Source: DATAGF01 sp963834875 (GTDB taxonomy: Bacteria > Actinomycetota > Thermoleophilia > Miltoncostaeales > Miltoncostaeaceae). Taken from it: a stretch of 64,000 nucleotides of DNA. A program made the position numbers and the translations under genes. The DNA lies in contig CAWIDG010000027.1 of the NCBI GenBank assembly GCA_963834875.1, positions 434,001 through 498,000 of the forward strand, read 5' to 3'. The notes beneath the pieces are model-generated. The model ran no database searches. It had not been told where the DNA came from and was given only the letters and a program-made list of their open reading frames with translations. Shown here piece after piece: positions 34,031 to 43,858 of this stretch (position 1 is its first letter; each line of letters starts with the position of its first letter).

Positions 34031-35147
34031 ATGACCGAGATCCCGGACTCACCCGTGATGGTGGTGGACCTCGCCAAGCGCTTCGGCGGGGCCGACGTGC
34101 GGGTGCTGCAGCTCGCGGACGCCCTGCGCGGCTCATCCTGCACCGTCGCGACGCTGGCGGGCTCGCCGCTGCACCACCGCCTCGCGGCGGCCGGCCTGCC
34201 GCGGCTGCCGGTGGCGCGGCGGCGCGGCGACCCGCGCATCGCCCTGGACCTGGCCCAGGCCGCTGCGCGGCGGCGGGTACCGCGCCATCGACGCCCACAA
34301 CCCCCAATCGCAGCTCTGGGCGCTCGCGGCCGGGCTGCTGGCGCGGGTGCCGGTGCGCGTGACCACCGTCCACTCGCAGTACCTGGCCGAGCACGGCGGC
34401 ACCCCGCGCGGGCGCGGCTACGAGGCGGTCCTACGCCTCAACCGCCTGCTCGGCAGCAGGTTCGTCGCGGTGTCCGAGGCGACCCGCGACTACCTCCGCT
34501 CCATCGGCGTCCCCCCGGACCGGCTGGCGCTCATCCCAAACGCGGTGGCGCCGGCCGAGCCGAGCGCCGAGGGGCGCGCCCGCGTCCTCGGCGGCTGGCC
34601 GGCCGACTCGTGGGTGGTCGGCGTCGTCGCCCGCCTGGAGCCGGTGAAGGGGATCGACGACCTGCTCGACGCGCTGGCCGGCGTGCGGGCCGACCGCCCG
34701 CGGGTGCGCTGCCTGATCGTGGGAGAGGGCCGCGCCCGGCCCGCGCTCGAGGCCCGGGCCGCCCGCCTGGGCCTCGACGACGCGGTCCGCTTCGCCGGCT
34801 TCCGCGACGACGTCGGCGCGCTGCTGTCGGGCCTCGACGCGTTCTGCCTGCCCTCTCACTCGGAGGGGCTGCCGTTCGCCCTCCTCGAGGCGTGCGCACA
34901 CCGGCTGCCGCTCCTGGTGACCGCCGTCGGCGGGGTGGCGGCGCTGCTCAGGGACGGCGAGACCGCGCACGTCGTGCCGCCGAGGGACCCGGCCGCCCTG
35001 GCCGACCGGCTCCGCGCCATGGTGGACCGGCCCGCCGAGGCCGCCGCGATGGCGACCCGCGCGCACGAGCTGGTGCGCGACCGCTTCAGCCTCGACGCCA
35101 TGGTGGCCGCGACGCGCGCCGCCTACCGGGGGGCGACCTCCGCGTAG
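34031..35147 (+). CDS. GT4-type glycosyltransferase (one frameshift)
   Basis: About 372 residues. MTEIPDSPVMVVDLAKRFGG with GADVRVLQLADALRGSSCTV starts the acceptor domain; near 34265 the frame shifts and continues YRAIDAHNPQSQLWALAAGL, VRVTTVHSQYLAEHGG, VAVSEATRDYLRSIGVPPDR, IPNAVAP, WVVGVVARLEPVKGIDDLLD, LIVGEGRARPALEARAARLG and SHSEGLPFALLEACAHRLPL with the EX7E donor motif. The start ATG 34031 has no strong Shine-Dalgarno. The 3' end overlaps the convergent PIN gene by 25 nt. Confidence 0.87.
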
Positions 35148-35560
35148 ACCTCGTCGTCCGGGACGAGGGCGAACCCCTCGCGCGAGGCCGCGTCGCGGAG
35201 ACGCTGGTCCAGGCACACGAGCTCATGCGACCCCTCTCCCCCGTCGCGCCAGACGAGGGCCGCCGCGAGCTGGAGCGCGTCGGCCGCGCGCAGGGGGTGA
35301 ACGGCCAGGGCACGCTCGGCCTCGGCCCGCACGCCGGGGCGGGCGCCACCTCGTCCAGCCGCCGCCAGGACCGCCAGCCGCGAAGCCCTCGCCGTGCCTG
35401 CGGGGCATGCCCTGGCGCTCCCGTCGTCGAAGCGCCGAGATGCACTCGACCCGGTGCCCCACCAGGCCACGTCGCCGTCCGACGCGAGGAGCTGCCATGA
35501 GCTCCGACGACGCCTCGGGACCAGGATCGGCGTGAGGGCCGATGAGTCCCAGAAGCGCAC
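35123..35560 (-). CDS. PIN-domain toxin (frameshifted)
   Basis: About 140 residues. VRFWDSSALTPILVP is the PIN N-terminus with its first Asp; the middle (GDVAWWGT then RVECISALRRRE in another frame) and the end HPLRAADALQLAAALVWRDG, ELVCLDQRLRDAASREGFAL and VPDDEVYAEVAPR give the remaining acidic residues. At least one indel lies between 35330 and 35480. GTG 35560 is one base after the antitoxin stop, so the two form an operon. The final 25 nt overlap the convergent glycosyltransferase gene. Confidence 0.78.
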   Translation of the reverse strand: MRFWDSSALTPILVPRRRRSSWQLLASDGDVAWWGTGSSASRRFDDGSARACPAGTARASRLAVLAAAGRGGARPGVRAEAERALAVHPLRAADALQLAAALVWRDGGEGSHELVCLDQRLRDAASREGFALVPDDEVYAEVAPR

Positions 35561-35561
35561 G

Positions 35562-35840
35562 TCAGCGTCCCTCGCGCCGTTCCTCGAGCAGCGCTTCGAG
35601 GACGCTCGCCGACGACTCGGGCAACGGCTCATCGAGAAAGCCGGGCGGCAGCTTCCCCGTGCCGATCCGAACCAGTCCCCGGCGCTCGAGCTCGCGGAGG
35701 TGCTCGTCGGCATCGCGCGCCGGGACGAGCTTGGCGACCGGTCGCCCGCGATCGGTCACGACGACTTCCTCACCCGCCTCGACGCGTGCGAGGTACTCGC
35801 TGAGCCGCGCCTTGAGCTGTGCGATCCCGGCCGAGATCAT
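35562..35840 (-). CDS. Phd/YefM-type antitoxin
   Basis: A 92-residue protein, MISAGIAQLKARLSEYLARV, EAGEEVVVTDRGRPVAKLVP, ARDADEHLRELERRGLVRIG and a C-terminal tail PESSASVLEALLEERREGR. The first 45 residues are the Phd/YefM DNA-binding fold. I take ATG 35840 as the start; a TTG two codons upstream is possible. It is directly upstream of the PIN toxin and has an inverted repeat just before its start. Confidence 0.88.
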   Translation of the reverse strand: MISAGIAQLKARLSEYLARVEAGEEVVVTDRGRPVAKLVPARDADEHLRELERRGLVRIGTGKLPPGFLDEPLPESSASVLEALLEERREGR

Positions 35841-35847
35841 GACCAAT

Positions 35848-35864
35848 CAGATCTTAACGATCTG
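35848..35864. promoter_or_regulatory. putative operator of the Phd/PIN operon
   Basis: CAGATC-TTAAC-GATCTG, a perfect 6-bp inverted repeat with a 5-nt AT-rich centre, 7 nt upstream of the antitoxin ATG. Phd-type antitoxins bind such palindromes to repress their own operon, so this is a likely autoregulatory site. Confidence 0.6.
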
Positions 35865-35881
35865 ACCAGTGTGGTTTCAAG

Positions 35882-37369
35882 CTATGCCGGGCCCCCCGTG
35901 GTCTGCGCCGGGCCCGGCCGCTCGACGAGCGCCGCGAGCCTCGGCGAGAGCTTCCGCAGCAGGTACAAGAGGGACTCGCGCGCCACCAGCCAGAGCAGGG
36001 CGACGTAGGCGATCGCCCCGACGACGGCGCCGGCGATGATCGAGGGCCAGGTGCCGTCGACCACCTGCAGGACGCCGTACATGGCGACGCCCGCCCCGAC
36101 CGCCGCCAGCGTCGGCGGCCACATCGCGCCGCCCATCCTGAGGACGCGGACACCGATGATGCGTGCGGCCATGAGCAGCGCGATGGCGGCGAACGCGCAG
36201 GTCACCGCGGTGAGGGTCCACGCCACAGCGTTGATCCCCTGGGTCGCGACGACGGCGATGAGGCCGAAGAGCGCGATCGTGCGGGGGATGGCCAGCTTCA
36301 GCAGGATCGAGGCGCGGCCGGTGACCTTGAAGATCGTGCCTCCGGGGATCTCGATGGCCAGGCAGAGCGCGTAGAGCGAGATGATCTGCATCACGGCCAC
36401 CGACGGGCCCCACTGGTCGCCGAAGAGGGCGAGGATGATCGGGTCGGCCATGACGATCAGGCCGGCGGCGAGCGGCGCCGCGATGACCAGGGTGTAGCGG
36501 AGCGACTGCAGGTACGCGCTGCGCAGCCGCTCGCCCTCGACCTTCGTGTAGGCGGGGAAGAGGACGATGCCGGCGGTCATCGAGATGTTGACGACCGCCA
36601 GCTGCGGGAGCCGGAAGCCGATCGAGTAGAGCCCGAGGGACGTCGCGCCGAGCACGCGGCCGATGATGATCGAGTCCGCGGAGGTGGTCAGGCCGTGCAG
36701 CACGTCGACCCCGGTCAGCGTGCCGCCGAACTTGAAGAGCTCCTTGGCGTGCGAGCGCCGGGCCCGCAGGCGCGGCCGCCAGGGGATCAGCCGCCACAGC
36801 ACGGAGGACCAGACAGCGACGCCGGCGAGCAGCCCCAGCACCAGGCTCCATGCCCCGAAGCCCAGCAGGGCGAGGACGATGCCGACGAGCCCGCGCACCG
36901 TGACATCGCAGATCTCCGCCGCGGTCCGGGCGCGGAAGTTGAGGCTCTTCATGGCGAGGGCCTCGTGGGTCGCGCCGAGCGCGCGCAGCGGGAAGTTCAG
37001 CGACAGGACCAGGACCAGCGGCAGCAGATCCGGCTCGTCGAAGAAGCGCGCCACGAGGGGCGCGATGGCGACGATGACGAGCGCGCCGCCGAGCGCGATG
37101 GCCAGCCCGTAGAAGAAGACGGTGTTGGACTTGGTCTCGACGTCCTCCTCCTTGCTGACGATCAGCGCCTGGCTGAGGCCGAAGTCGTTGACCGTCTCCA
37201 GCAGCGCGGTGAAGGTCAGGGCCAGCGCGACGAGCCCGAAGTCCTCGGGGACGAGGACGCGGGCGAGGATCGCGACGGAGGCGAGCACCAGGAGCCGCCC
37301 GCCCACGTAGGACCCATAGGCCCAGAAGGCGCTGCGCAGCGTCTTGGTGCCGAGACTGGTGTCGGCCAC
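35882..37369 (-). CDS. polysaccharide flippase (PST/Wzx-like)
   Basis: Intact 495-residue membrane protein with about 12-14 predicted helices that would flip lipid-linked oligosaccharide across the membrane. Segments include TLRSAFWAYGSYVGGRLLVL, ILARVLVPEDFGLVALALTF, TVNDFGLSQALIVSKEED, NFPLRALGATHEALAMKSLN, LFKFGGTLTGVDVLHGLTTS with ADSIIIGRVLGATSLGLYSI, and GIVLFPAYTKVEGERLRSAY. ADSIIIGRVLG and the LGLYSIGFRLP motif are typical of the PST branch. GTG 37369 follows the downstream-oriented gene boundary at 37381. It heads toward the toxin pair after a chain Wzz-Wzy-GT2-flippase transcribed in that order. Confidence 0.92.
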   Translation of the reverse strand: MADTSLGTKTLRSAFWAYGSYVGGRLLVLASVAILARVLVPEDFGLVALALTFTALLETVNDFGLSQALIVSKEEDVETKSNTVFFYGLAIALGGALVIVAIAPLVARFFDEPDLLPLVLVLSLNFPLRALGATHEALAMKSLNFRARTAAEICDVTVRGLVGIVLALLGFGAWSLVLGLLAGVAVWSSVLWRLIPWRPRLRARRSHAKELFKFGGTLTGVDVLHGLTTSADSIIIGRVLGATSLGLYSIGFRLPQLAVVNISMTAGIVLFPAYTKVEGERLRSAYLQSLRYTLVIAAPLAAGLIVMADPIILALFGDQWGPSVAVMQIISLYALCLAIEIPGGTIFKVTGRASILLKLAIPRTIALFGLIAVVATQGINAVAWTLTAVTCAFAAIALLMAARIIGVRVLRMGGAMWPPTLAAVGAGVAMYGVLQVVDGTWPSIIAGAVVGAIAYVALLWLVARESLLYLLRKLSPRLAALVERPGPAQTTGGPA

Positions 37370-37380
37370 GGCGCCTCGGC

Positions 37381-38469
37381 CTAGCGCACGGGGTCCCAGC
37401 GGATGCCCTGGGCCTTCCGCAGGCCCCGCACCAGGCCCACGCCCACCGCGTAGTTGCCCAGCACGAACTGCCCGCAGGCGCGCGAGAGCTTCGCGGCGGG
37501 GCCCGGCAGGCTGATCCCCGCGATCGCGAGCAGGCCCGCGCCGTAGCCGGCCACCTGGGCGGCGGCGGCCGCGCGGTAGGGCTGGCGGGCCGAGAGCGCG
37601 AGCGAGGAGACGAGCACGACCGGCAGGAGCGCGGGCAGGGCCAGGCGGCCGTACTTGTGCGACAGCACGCGCCAGCGGAAGCTCCAGGGCAGCCCGCGAA
37701 GCTCCGAGGCCATCTGCAGGCGGCCGGCCCCCATGCGAGACCGGCGGGCCACCTCGGCGCGCGGGCCGATGGCCGGCTCGGTCGACCCGGCCTCCGGCTC
37801 GTAGACGGCGCGGCCCCCCCGGCGCGCCAGGTTGCACACCAGCCAGAGGTCGTCGACGACCGCGTCCTCGGGGAACGGCCTGTCGAGGTGCTCGCGGCGC
37901 ACCGCCATCAGCTCGCCCGACATCGCGGCGACGCTTCCGCTGCGCGTCTCGAGGGTCCGGATCATCGACTCGTAGCGGTCGTACGCGCTGCGCCGCTCGC
38001 CACGGCGGCCGGCCACGGCGGCGATCGACGGATCGCTGAAGTGCCGCAGCGCCGCCCGCAGGCTCCCCGGCTCGAGCATGTTGTTCGCGTCGGTCATGAG
38101 CACCACGTCGCCATCGGCTGCCGCGATGCCCCGGTTGAGCGCCGCGGGCTTGCCGCCGCGCTCCTCGGCGAAGAGCACGATCGCATCCGCCCTCGCCTCG
38201 CGAGCGAGCTCGGCCGTCGTCCGATCCTCGTCGACGACGACGATGAGCTGCAGGCGGTCGGCCGGATAGTCCTGGTCGGAGAGCGCCCGCAGCTTCTCGG
38301 CGAGCTGCTCGCGCTCGCGGTAGGCGGCGATGACGACGCTCACGCGCGGGAGGTCCTCGCCGGGCGTCCAGGGGCGCCGCGGCAGCAGGCCGAGGGCGGC
38401 CGGGTAGCCGGCGAGCACCCATGCCGTCGCCGCGCCCGACGTCCAGAACAGGGCACGGGCGATGCTCAT
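37381..38469 (-). CDS. GT2-family glycosyltransferase, membrane-associated
   Basis: Intact, 362 residues. LPRVSVVIAAYREREQLAEK (nucleotide-sugar start), LQLIVVVDEDRTTAELAREA, ERGGKPAALNRGIAAADGDV, MTDANNMLEPGSLRAALRHF with the DAN variant of the DXD-type metal site, and FPEDAVVDDLWLVCNLARRG as the later acidic motif; C-terminal helices include ALPALLPVVLVSSLALSAR. An N-terminal helix (ALFWTSGAATAWVLAGYPAA) anchors it. ATG 38469 overlaps the stop of the ligase gene by 4 nt. Confidence 0.9.
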   Translation of the reverse strand: MSIARALFWTSGAATAWVLAGYPAALGLLPRRPWTPGEDLPRVSVVIAAYREREQLAEKLRALSDQDYPADRLQLIVVVDEDRTTAELAREARADAIVLFAEERGGKPAALNRGIAAADGDVVLMTDANNMLEPGSLRAALRHFSDPSIAAVAGRRGERRSAYDRYESMIRTLETRSGSVAAMSGELMAVRREHLDRPFPEDAVVDDLWLVCNLARRGGRAVYEPEAGSTEPAIGPRAEVARRSRMGAGRLQMASELRGLPWSFRWRVLSHKYGRLALPALLPVVLVSSLALSARQPYRAAAAAQVAGYGAGLLAIAGISLPGPAAKLSRACGQFVLGNYAVGVGLVRGLRKAQGIRWDPVR

Positions 38470-39936
38470 CGGCGTTCCCCGAGGATGCTCCGCATGCGGT
38501 AGCCGGAGAGCAGCAGCGCCCCTGCGCACAGCGCGAGCCAGAGCCAGAGGTACTGCGGGTACGCCTGGTGCAGGAACACGGCCGCGATGCAGTAGCCGAC
38601 CAGCCCCCCGAGCAGCGCGTCGCAGATCCCGGCCTCGCTCACGGCTCCCCGGGCCAGCAGGCGGGACCGGGCCCTGATCCCGCACCAGAAGCCGGTGCCG
38701 ATCATGGCGAGGAACGCGAGGAACCCGAGCGATCCCGATTCGGCCGCCTGCTGGAGGTAGCTGTTGTGGGCGAAGCGCTCGTTCCTGTCGTCGAGCCCGA
38801 TGCGGGCGGCATAGCTGCGGTAGTTCGCTCGGGAACTCGTTCGCGCCGACGCCGAGCACCGGGTAGTCCTGCCACATCTCGTACGCCGCGATGTTCTCGC
38901 TCAGGCGGCCCCGGAACGCCGTGGACTCGCTGGCGTCGTCCACGCCGCGCAGCTGCTCGAACCGCTCGGCGGACCCGGTGAGCCCGATCGCGAGCACGAT
39001 GAGGATCGGCAGGCCGGCGATCGCGAGGCGCCAGCGCCCGCCCTGCAGCCACAGCCAGACCGCGACGCCGGCGAGCAGCCCGATCGCGCCTCCGCGAGAC
39101 TGCGTCAGCGCGATGCCCGCCGCGATGAGCACCCCCGCGCCCCCGGCGCACCAGCGCGTCAAGGGCGTGGGCCCCCGCCGCATCGACCAGAGCGCGAGGG
39201 GCAGCGCGAGGACGAGCGACTGGGCCCAGAAGTTCGCGTCCCCCAGCGGCCCGGTGGCGCGGTCCTCGGCCTCGAATCGGAAGCCTGCGCGGACCTCCGC
39301 AGCCTGCTGCTCCGGGGCCAGGGGGTTGTCGGTCGCGAAGCCGAACCAGGTCCCGCCGACCCCGAGCTCCTTCAGAACGGTGAGGCCGGCGAGCAGCGCG
39401 GCGGTCGCCAGGAGCAGCTCGCACGAGTGGCGCAGGCCGTCCTCGCGGGACGCGGTCGCCTGCACGACCAGCACGATCGCGAGCCCGAGCACGAGGTCCT
39501 GGCTCGTCTCCCAGACGTCCGTCGGGCCCGGTGCCTGGATCGCGGAGAGGATGAGGATCCCGACGTACGCGACGAAGGCGATGACCACCGGCGTGGCGCG
39601 GAGGAGCTGCACCCGCGCGCTCGGCGTCGCGACCAGGATGCCGAGCAGCACGAGCGTGAGGCCGGTGATGACGTTCGGCGCGCCGTAGCCGTCCGCCAGC
39701 ACGAGGCCGGCGTTGGCGTAGATGATCGCCGGCAGGAACTTGGCGGCCGTCCAGGGCCGGAGGAGCGCGACGGTCAGCGCGCCGAGGCCGAGCACCAGGG
39801 CGAGCGCGTCCACCGTGCCGCCCGCGGCGGCCCGCGTGAGCAGCTGGTAGCCGACCACCCCGCCGACGGCCGCCGCCGCGGCGATCGCCGCGAGGCGCCC
39901 GGCGGAGGCGGGCAGCCTCGCGCCGCGAGCGGTCAT
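38466..39936 (-). CDS. O-antigen ligase/polymerase (Wzy-like) with one frameshift
   Basis: About 490 residues with many membrane helices: GRLAAIAAAAAVGGVVGYQL, VDALALVLGLGALTVALLRP, FLPAIIYANAGLVLADGYGA, TPVVIAFVAYVGILILSAIQ, LVLGLAIVLVVQATASREDG, then NFWAQSLVLALPLALWSMRR, ALTQSRGGAIGLLAGVAVWL (the family TxSRGG motif) and YPVLGVGANEF. Near 38840 an indel shifts the frame; YRSYAARIGLDDRNERFAHN with SYLQQAAESGSLGFLAFLAM is the conserved HNSYLQ loop, ending at TGA 38466. It should polymerise or ligate lipid-linked glycan at the outer face. ATG 39936 overlaps the Wzz-like gene. Confidence 0.88.
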
Positions 39937-40589
39937 GGCGCCTGGGTGACCCTCGGCCGCGTGCGCCGCGGCTTGATCGTCACATCGACGTCGGGGTCGT
40001 CGAACCCGCCGCCGCCCGAGCCGCCTCGCGGGCCGCGGAAGAGGCGGCCGAGGATCGCGGCCGTGACGATGCCGAGCACGGCCGCCACCACGATCGCGAT
40101 CAGCACCAGCGTCACCGCCCCGGCGCCGGAGCGGCTGGCGGTGCCGTCGGCCGAGTCGTACACCTGGGTCTCGAACGCGGCGCTGTACCCGCCGAGCTCC
40201 GGGGAGACCCGGGCCACGGCGTTGGCGGCCCGCTCCGCGAGGACCGGCTGGTCGGCGGTCGCGGTGACCAGGACGAACGAGGTGTCGGTGATCACGGAGG
40301 ACTCGACCGACACCCGGTCGGCCTCCGCCTCGCTGATCCCGGCTGCCCGGAAGGCCTCGTTGACGATACGGCTGCTGCTGAAGGCCTCGGCGAAGTTGGA
40401 GGTGACCGGCCCGCGGCTCAGCGTGTTAACCGCGGAGATCGACTGGTCGACGTTGGTGGTCTTGGGGACGACGCTGACCTCGGCCGTCGCGTCGTAGCTC
40501 GTGGAGCGCGAGGCGATGCCCAGGATGCCGCCGATCAGGGCGATGATTCCGACCAACACGCTCGTCAGGATGATGGTACGTCTCGGCAC
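39933..40589 (-). CDS. Wzz-like chain-length/polysaccharide co-polymerase protein
   Basis: Intact, 218 residues. An N-terminal helix (IILTSVLVGIIALIGGILGI), an extracytoplasmic region (SYDATAEVSVVPKTTNVDQS, VTSNFAEAFSSSRIVNEAFR, DTSFVLVTATADQPVLAERA), a second helix (AVTLVLIAIVVAAVLGIVTA) and a short basic tail. Two flanking helices with a periplasmic-type loop are the Wzz/Wzc topology; no kinase domain is present. It is the first gene of the Wzz-Wzy-GT2-flippase operon. Confidence 0.8.
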   Translation of the reverse strand: MPRRTIILTSVLVGIIALIGGILGIASRSTSYDATAEVSVVPKTTNVDQSISAVNTLSRGPVTSNFAEAFSSSRIVNEAFRAAGISEAEADRVSVESSVITDTSFVLVTATADQPVLAERAANAVARVSPELGGYSAAFETQVYDSADGTASRSGAGAVTLVLIAIVVAAVLGIVTAAILGRLFRGPRGGSGGGGFDDPDVDVTIKPRRTRPRVTQAP

Positions 40590-40667
40590 GCGGAGTCCTC
40601 GGTGTCGTCACGCCGCGGTGCCGATGAAGCTATCACCGGGCAGCCTGACCGGCTGGGGGGGATTGGA

Positions 40668-41804
40668 TCACCTATCGGCCCGGAAGACGCTCGTCTTGAG
40701 CACCCGGAACCGGTCCCATGGGATGCCCGCCGTCCGGCCCCTCGAGACGCCGTCCTGGGTCGAGTCGGCGTTGCGGACCAGGTGGCTGTAGGTGCCGAAG
40801 CGCTCCTCGCCGACGATCGCCTCCCAGCCGGCGGTGCGCCCGTGCTCCATCATCAGGATCAGGCCGCGGTCGCCCGTCCCGTCGACCGCGATCATGCCGT
40901 ACTCCTGGAGGGCCCGGCAGATCATCCGCAGGAGGCGCGTCTCGCGGCTGTCGTCGCTCTTGCCCGCCACGGTGCGGCTCTCGCAGTTGACGGAGGGGTC
41001 GAGCTGAAGCCTCATGCCCATGTCCATCGCCGTCCGGGGATTGCGGGTGGTGGTGTCGTTGGGCTGGTCGGTCTTGATCGCGGGGGGCCGGAACCGGTCG
41101 CTGAAGTCGCGCGCCGAGTAGACGAACCGGAGGGCGTGGCGGATGCGCCCTGCGCGCACCTCGGCCGGGCGGATCAGGCCGGCGAGGACCGAGAGCCCCG
41201 CGCCGGTCCCCTGACCGGCGAAGGGCACCGAGACGCTGCGCGAGCCGTCCGGGTTCAGGCGGCGCCCGTCGTTGTTGTAGTGGAAGAGGCCGCTGCCGCT
41301 CGCGGTCAGGAGGCGCCGAGCGTGATCCACGCCGGCCTGGTAGAGGCGCAGCTCCGTGTGCCGGCCGAAGTCGGGGTGGTTCGGGTCGAGGAGCACCAGC
41401 GGCGCGTCCTCGCCGCCCCCCGGCCGCGCGCCGGCCGGGACGCGGAAGCGGACGGTCTCGTCCCCGACGCGCACCGAGTAGAAGGGGTCGCGAGGGGTGC
41501 ACGACGTAGACCGGGGGGACGCCGCGGCTGTCGAGGAAGACCCTGCCGACGCGATGGTTCTGCGTCGAGCTGGCGCGCGATCGCGGCGCTGCGGGGATCG
41601 AGCGCCGCGCCCTTCGGGATCCGCTGCTTGAACGCGAACGACGGGTCGTACGGGACCTGGGAGGCGGACGTCGGCGTGGGCCCCTCTGCGATCGGCGTCT
41701 CCCCCGCTCCCCCCGCACGCGGCCAGGCCGAGGGCGGCGGCGAGCGAGGCCGCGGCGGCCGCGAGCCGGGCCGTCCGCCGCGCCCCGGAGGGACGTTCGA
41801 TCAT
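40668..41804 (-). CDS. lipoprotein of an unnamed secreted family (frameshifted)
   Basis: About 375 residues. It starts at ATG 41804 (MIERPSGARRTARLAAAAAS) with a signal peptide ending in the lipobox LGLAAC, so it should be lipid-anchored. The first third is broken by indels (about 41480-41710); the intact body has DPFYSVRVGDETVRFRVPAG, LVLLDPNHPDFGRHTELRLY, GSGLFHYNNDGRRLNPDGSR, LSVLAGLIRPAEVRAGRIRH, ALRFVYSARDFSDRFRPPAI, AMDMGMRLQLDPSVNCESRT and ICRALQEYGMIAVDGTGDRG. The GLIR...I.HALRF, MGMRLQLDP and ALQ.YGMI.V blocks recur in a family of secreted bacterial proteins of unknown function that I recognise by pattern only. The gene at 42106 is a divergent paralogue. Confidence 0.75.
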   Translation of the reverse strand: MIERPSGARRTARLAAAAASLAAALGLAACGGSGGDADRRGAHADVRLPGPVRPVVRVQAADPEGRGARSPQRRDRAPARRRTIASAGSSSTAAASPRSTSCTPRDPFYSVRVGDETVRFRVPAGARPGGGEDAPLVLLDPNHPDFGRHTELRLYQAGVDHARRLLTASGSGLFHYNNDGRRLNPDGSRSVSVPFAGQGTGAGLSVLAGLIRPAEVRAGRIRHALRFVYSARDFSDRFRPPAIKTDQPNDTTTRNPRTAMDMGMRLQLDPSVNCESRTVAGKSDDSRETRLLRMICRALQEYGMIAVDGTGDRGLILMMEHGRTAGWEAIVGEERFGTYSHLVRNADSTQDGVSRGRTAGIPWDRFRVLKTSVFRADR

Positions 41805-42105
41805 CTGCGACCCGAGGCTAGCAAGCGGCCGGCCGGCCGCCCGAAACGCCGGTCAGGAGGGAAACCTGAGTCGGCCGCCGTTCCGACGTCCCCCTTTCGA
41901 GGGGTGGACAATCGACCGGAATCGCCGGCGGGGCATGAATTTCCGGGCCGGGGGGTGGACGCGGGAGCGTCGCGCGGGCAGACTGCGCCCCGCCCTGCTC
42001 AAGTGCCCTGAGCAGCGGCGCCCCCGCACGGTCGCCCCCGACCTCGTCCGGTCGCGGTCGCCTGCCGCCGGGGGTCGCCATGGTTCCTCCAGGGGGGTGG
42101 AGATC
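41805..42105. other. divergent intergenic region with a small hairpin
   Basis: About 300 bases between two divergent paralogues. It contains CCCCT-TTCG-AGGGG at 41891-41904, a 5-bp stem with a TTCG loop. Clear promoters were not found. A purine-rich AGGGGGGTGGAG precedes the plus-strand GTG at 42106. Confidence 0.4.
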
Positions 42106-43858
42106 GTGAGGTTGTCCCGGCTCGTCCCGTCCCGGCCGGCGACCCGGCTCATCGCCGTCGGCGTCGCGGCGTCCGCCGCGGCGCTGAGCGCCTCGGCGCT
42201 GGCCCAGACGGGCGGGGCGGGTGAGCCGGGCGGCTCGCAGGCGGAGAACTCCCTTCCGGGGTGGACGGCCGTCAGCCGGGGGCCGGGCACGCAGGTGGCG
42301 TTCGCCTCCACCCGCACCTCGCGCGTGCTCAGGATCGACTCGGGCGGGGCCGGGTTCGCGGGCATCACCCGGTTGCTGCGCGCCAAGACGCAGGTCGCGG
42401 TCAAAGCCCACGTCAACCTGAAGCGGGACGGCCTCAAGCCGGGGGCGTCGCGGCCCATCGTATGGGTGGGGGGCGACGGGGGCCACAGCCAGCAGGCGGG
42501 GGTCATCCGCACCCGCCGCGGGCTGCGCTGGGGGACCTGGCGGATCACCCCCGCCGGCAAGCGGGTGGACGTGGCCGTGAGCCGCAAGACGCGCGTCCAC
42601 AAGGGCACGTGGCAGACCGTGACGTTCACGAGCAACTGGAACGGCCGCGCCAGGTCGGCGCTCAGCACCGGCACGCTGCCCATCACCGGCAGCCCCTCGT
42701 CGAAGCTCGCCGGCGTGCGGGCCAACCGCGTCACGCTGGCCCTCGGACGGGCCTCGAAGGCCGGGGGCAAGAGCGTGCTGCTCGTGCGCCGGGCCACGCT
42801 GACGACCCGCGCCGCCCGGGGCGCGGGGTCCGGGGGCAGGAACGGGCCGGCGGCGCCGGCCGGGCCGAAGCTCTCCGCCGAGCTGGAGCCCTACGCGCCC
42901 GACCTTCGCCTTCAACGAGCGCATCCCGGCCGGCACGCCGAGCGACGCCCGGAGCGACGCGATCATCGCCCAGCTGACCGAGAACGCCAGCCAGGCCAAC
43001 ATCTCCCTGTCGTCCGGGGGCGAGGTGCCGCCGGTCTACGTCGCCAGGCCCACCGACCCCTTCTTCTCGGTCAGCGTCGGCGGCAGGAGCACGCGGTTCC
43101 GGGTCCCCGCCGGCGTGCAGGCGGGCGGCGGCTTCGACTCGCCGCTGGTGATCCTCGACCCGCACCACCCCGACTTCGGCCGGCAGACCGAGCTGAGGCT
43201 GTGGCAGGCGTCGGTCGGCTCCGGCAGCCTCTCCGCGAGCGGCGCGGGGCTGTTCCACTACAACAACGACGGCGCGATCCTGAACCCGGACGGCACGCCG
43301 AGCCACAGCATCCCGTTCGAGGGCTCCGGCACCGGCTCGGGCCTGTCGATCCTCGCCGGGCTGATCCGGCCCGACGAGGTGCGCCTGGGGCGCATCAACC
43401 ACGCCCTGCGCTTCACCTACTCGGCGAGCGACTTCAGCAACCGCTACCGGGCCCCGGCCATCAAGTCCGACCAGCCCAACGGGACCTCGACCCGCAACCC
43501 GGCGACGGCGATGGACATGGGGATGCGCCTGCAGCTCGACCCGGCGGTGAACTGCGCCGCCCGCACCGTCCCCGGACGGGCCGACTCGAGCCTCGAGACG
43601 AGGTACCTCCGCACCCTCTGCAGGGCGCTCCAGGACTACGGGATGATCGTCGTCGACGGGACCGGCGAACGCGGCCTGATCCTGATGATGGAGGACGACA
43701 CCACCGCGAACTGGGCGCCGGTGGTCGGGCGGGAGCACAGCGGCGGCTGGGGCTACCTCGTCCGGGACCGGATGACCGCGGACGACGGCCTGAGCCGCGA
43801 CGACTCCTCCGGCATCCCCTGGAGCCGGATGAGGGTCCTCGCGAGGAGCGACTTCTAG
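42106..43858 (+). CDS. secreted protein with carbohydrate-binding-like N-domain, paralogue of 40668-41804 (one frameshift)
   Basis: About 585 residues. MRLSRLVPSRPATRLIAVGV and AASAAALSASALAQTGG form a signal peptide. Residues about 45-245 look like a polysaccharide-lyase/lectin-type beta domain (GTQVAFASTRTSRVLRIDSG, KRDGLKPGASRPIVWVGGDG, GTWQTVTFTSNWNGRARSAL). An extra C near 42905 shifts the frame, then the paralogous domain follows: FAFNERIPAGTPSDARSDAI, DPFFSVSVGGRSTRFRVPAG, GAGLFHYNNDGAILNPDGTP, GLIRPDEVRLGRINHALRFT, AMDMGMRLQLDPAVNCAART and LCRALQDYGMIVVDGTGERG. The C-domain is highly similar to that at 40668. Polysaccharide binding or degradation is plausible from the N-domain and neighbours, but not shown. 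Confidence 0.78.

Noticed and set aside
42731..43854. Extension of the cassette A glycosyltransferase frame for another 1.1 kb
   Set aside because: It is antisense to the secreted paralogue, which has clear family motifs. The extension arises because the proper stop is out of frame by one base.
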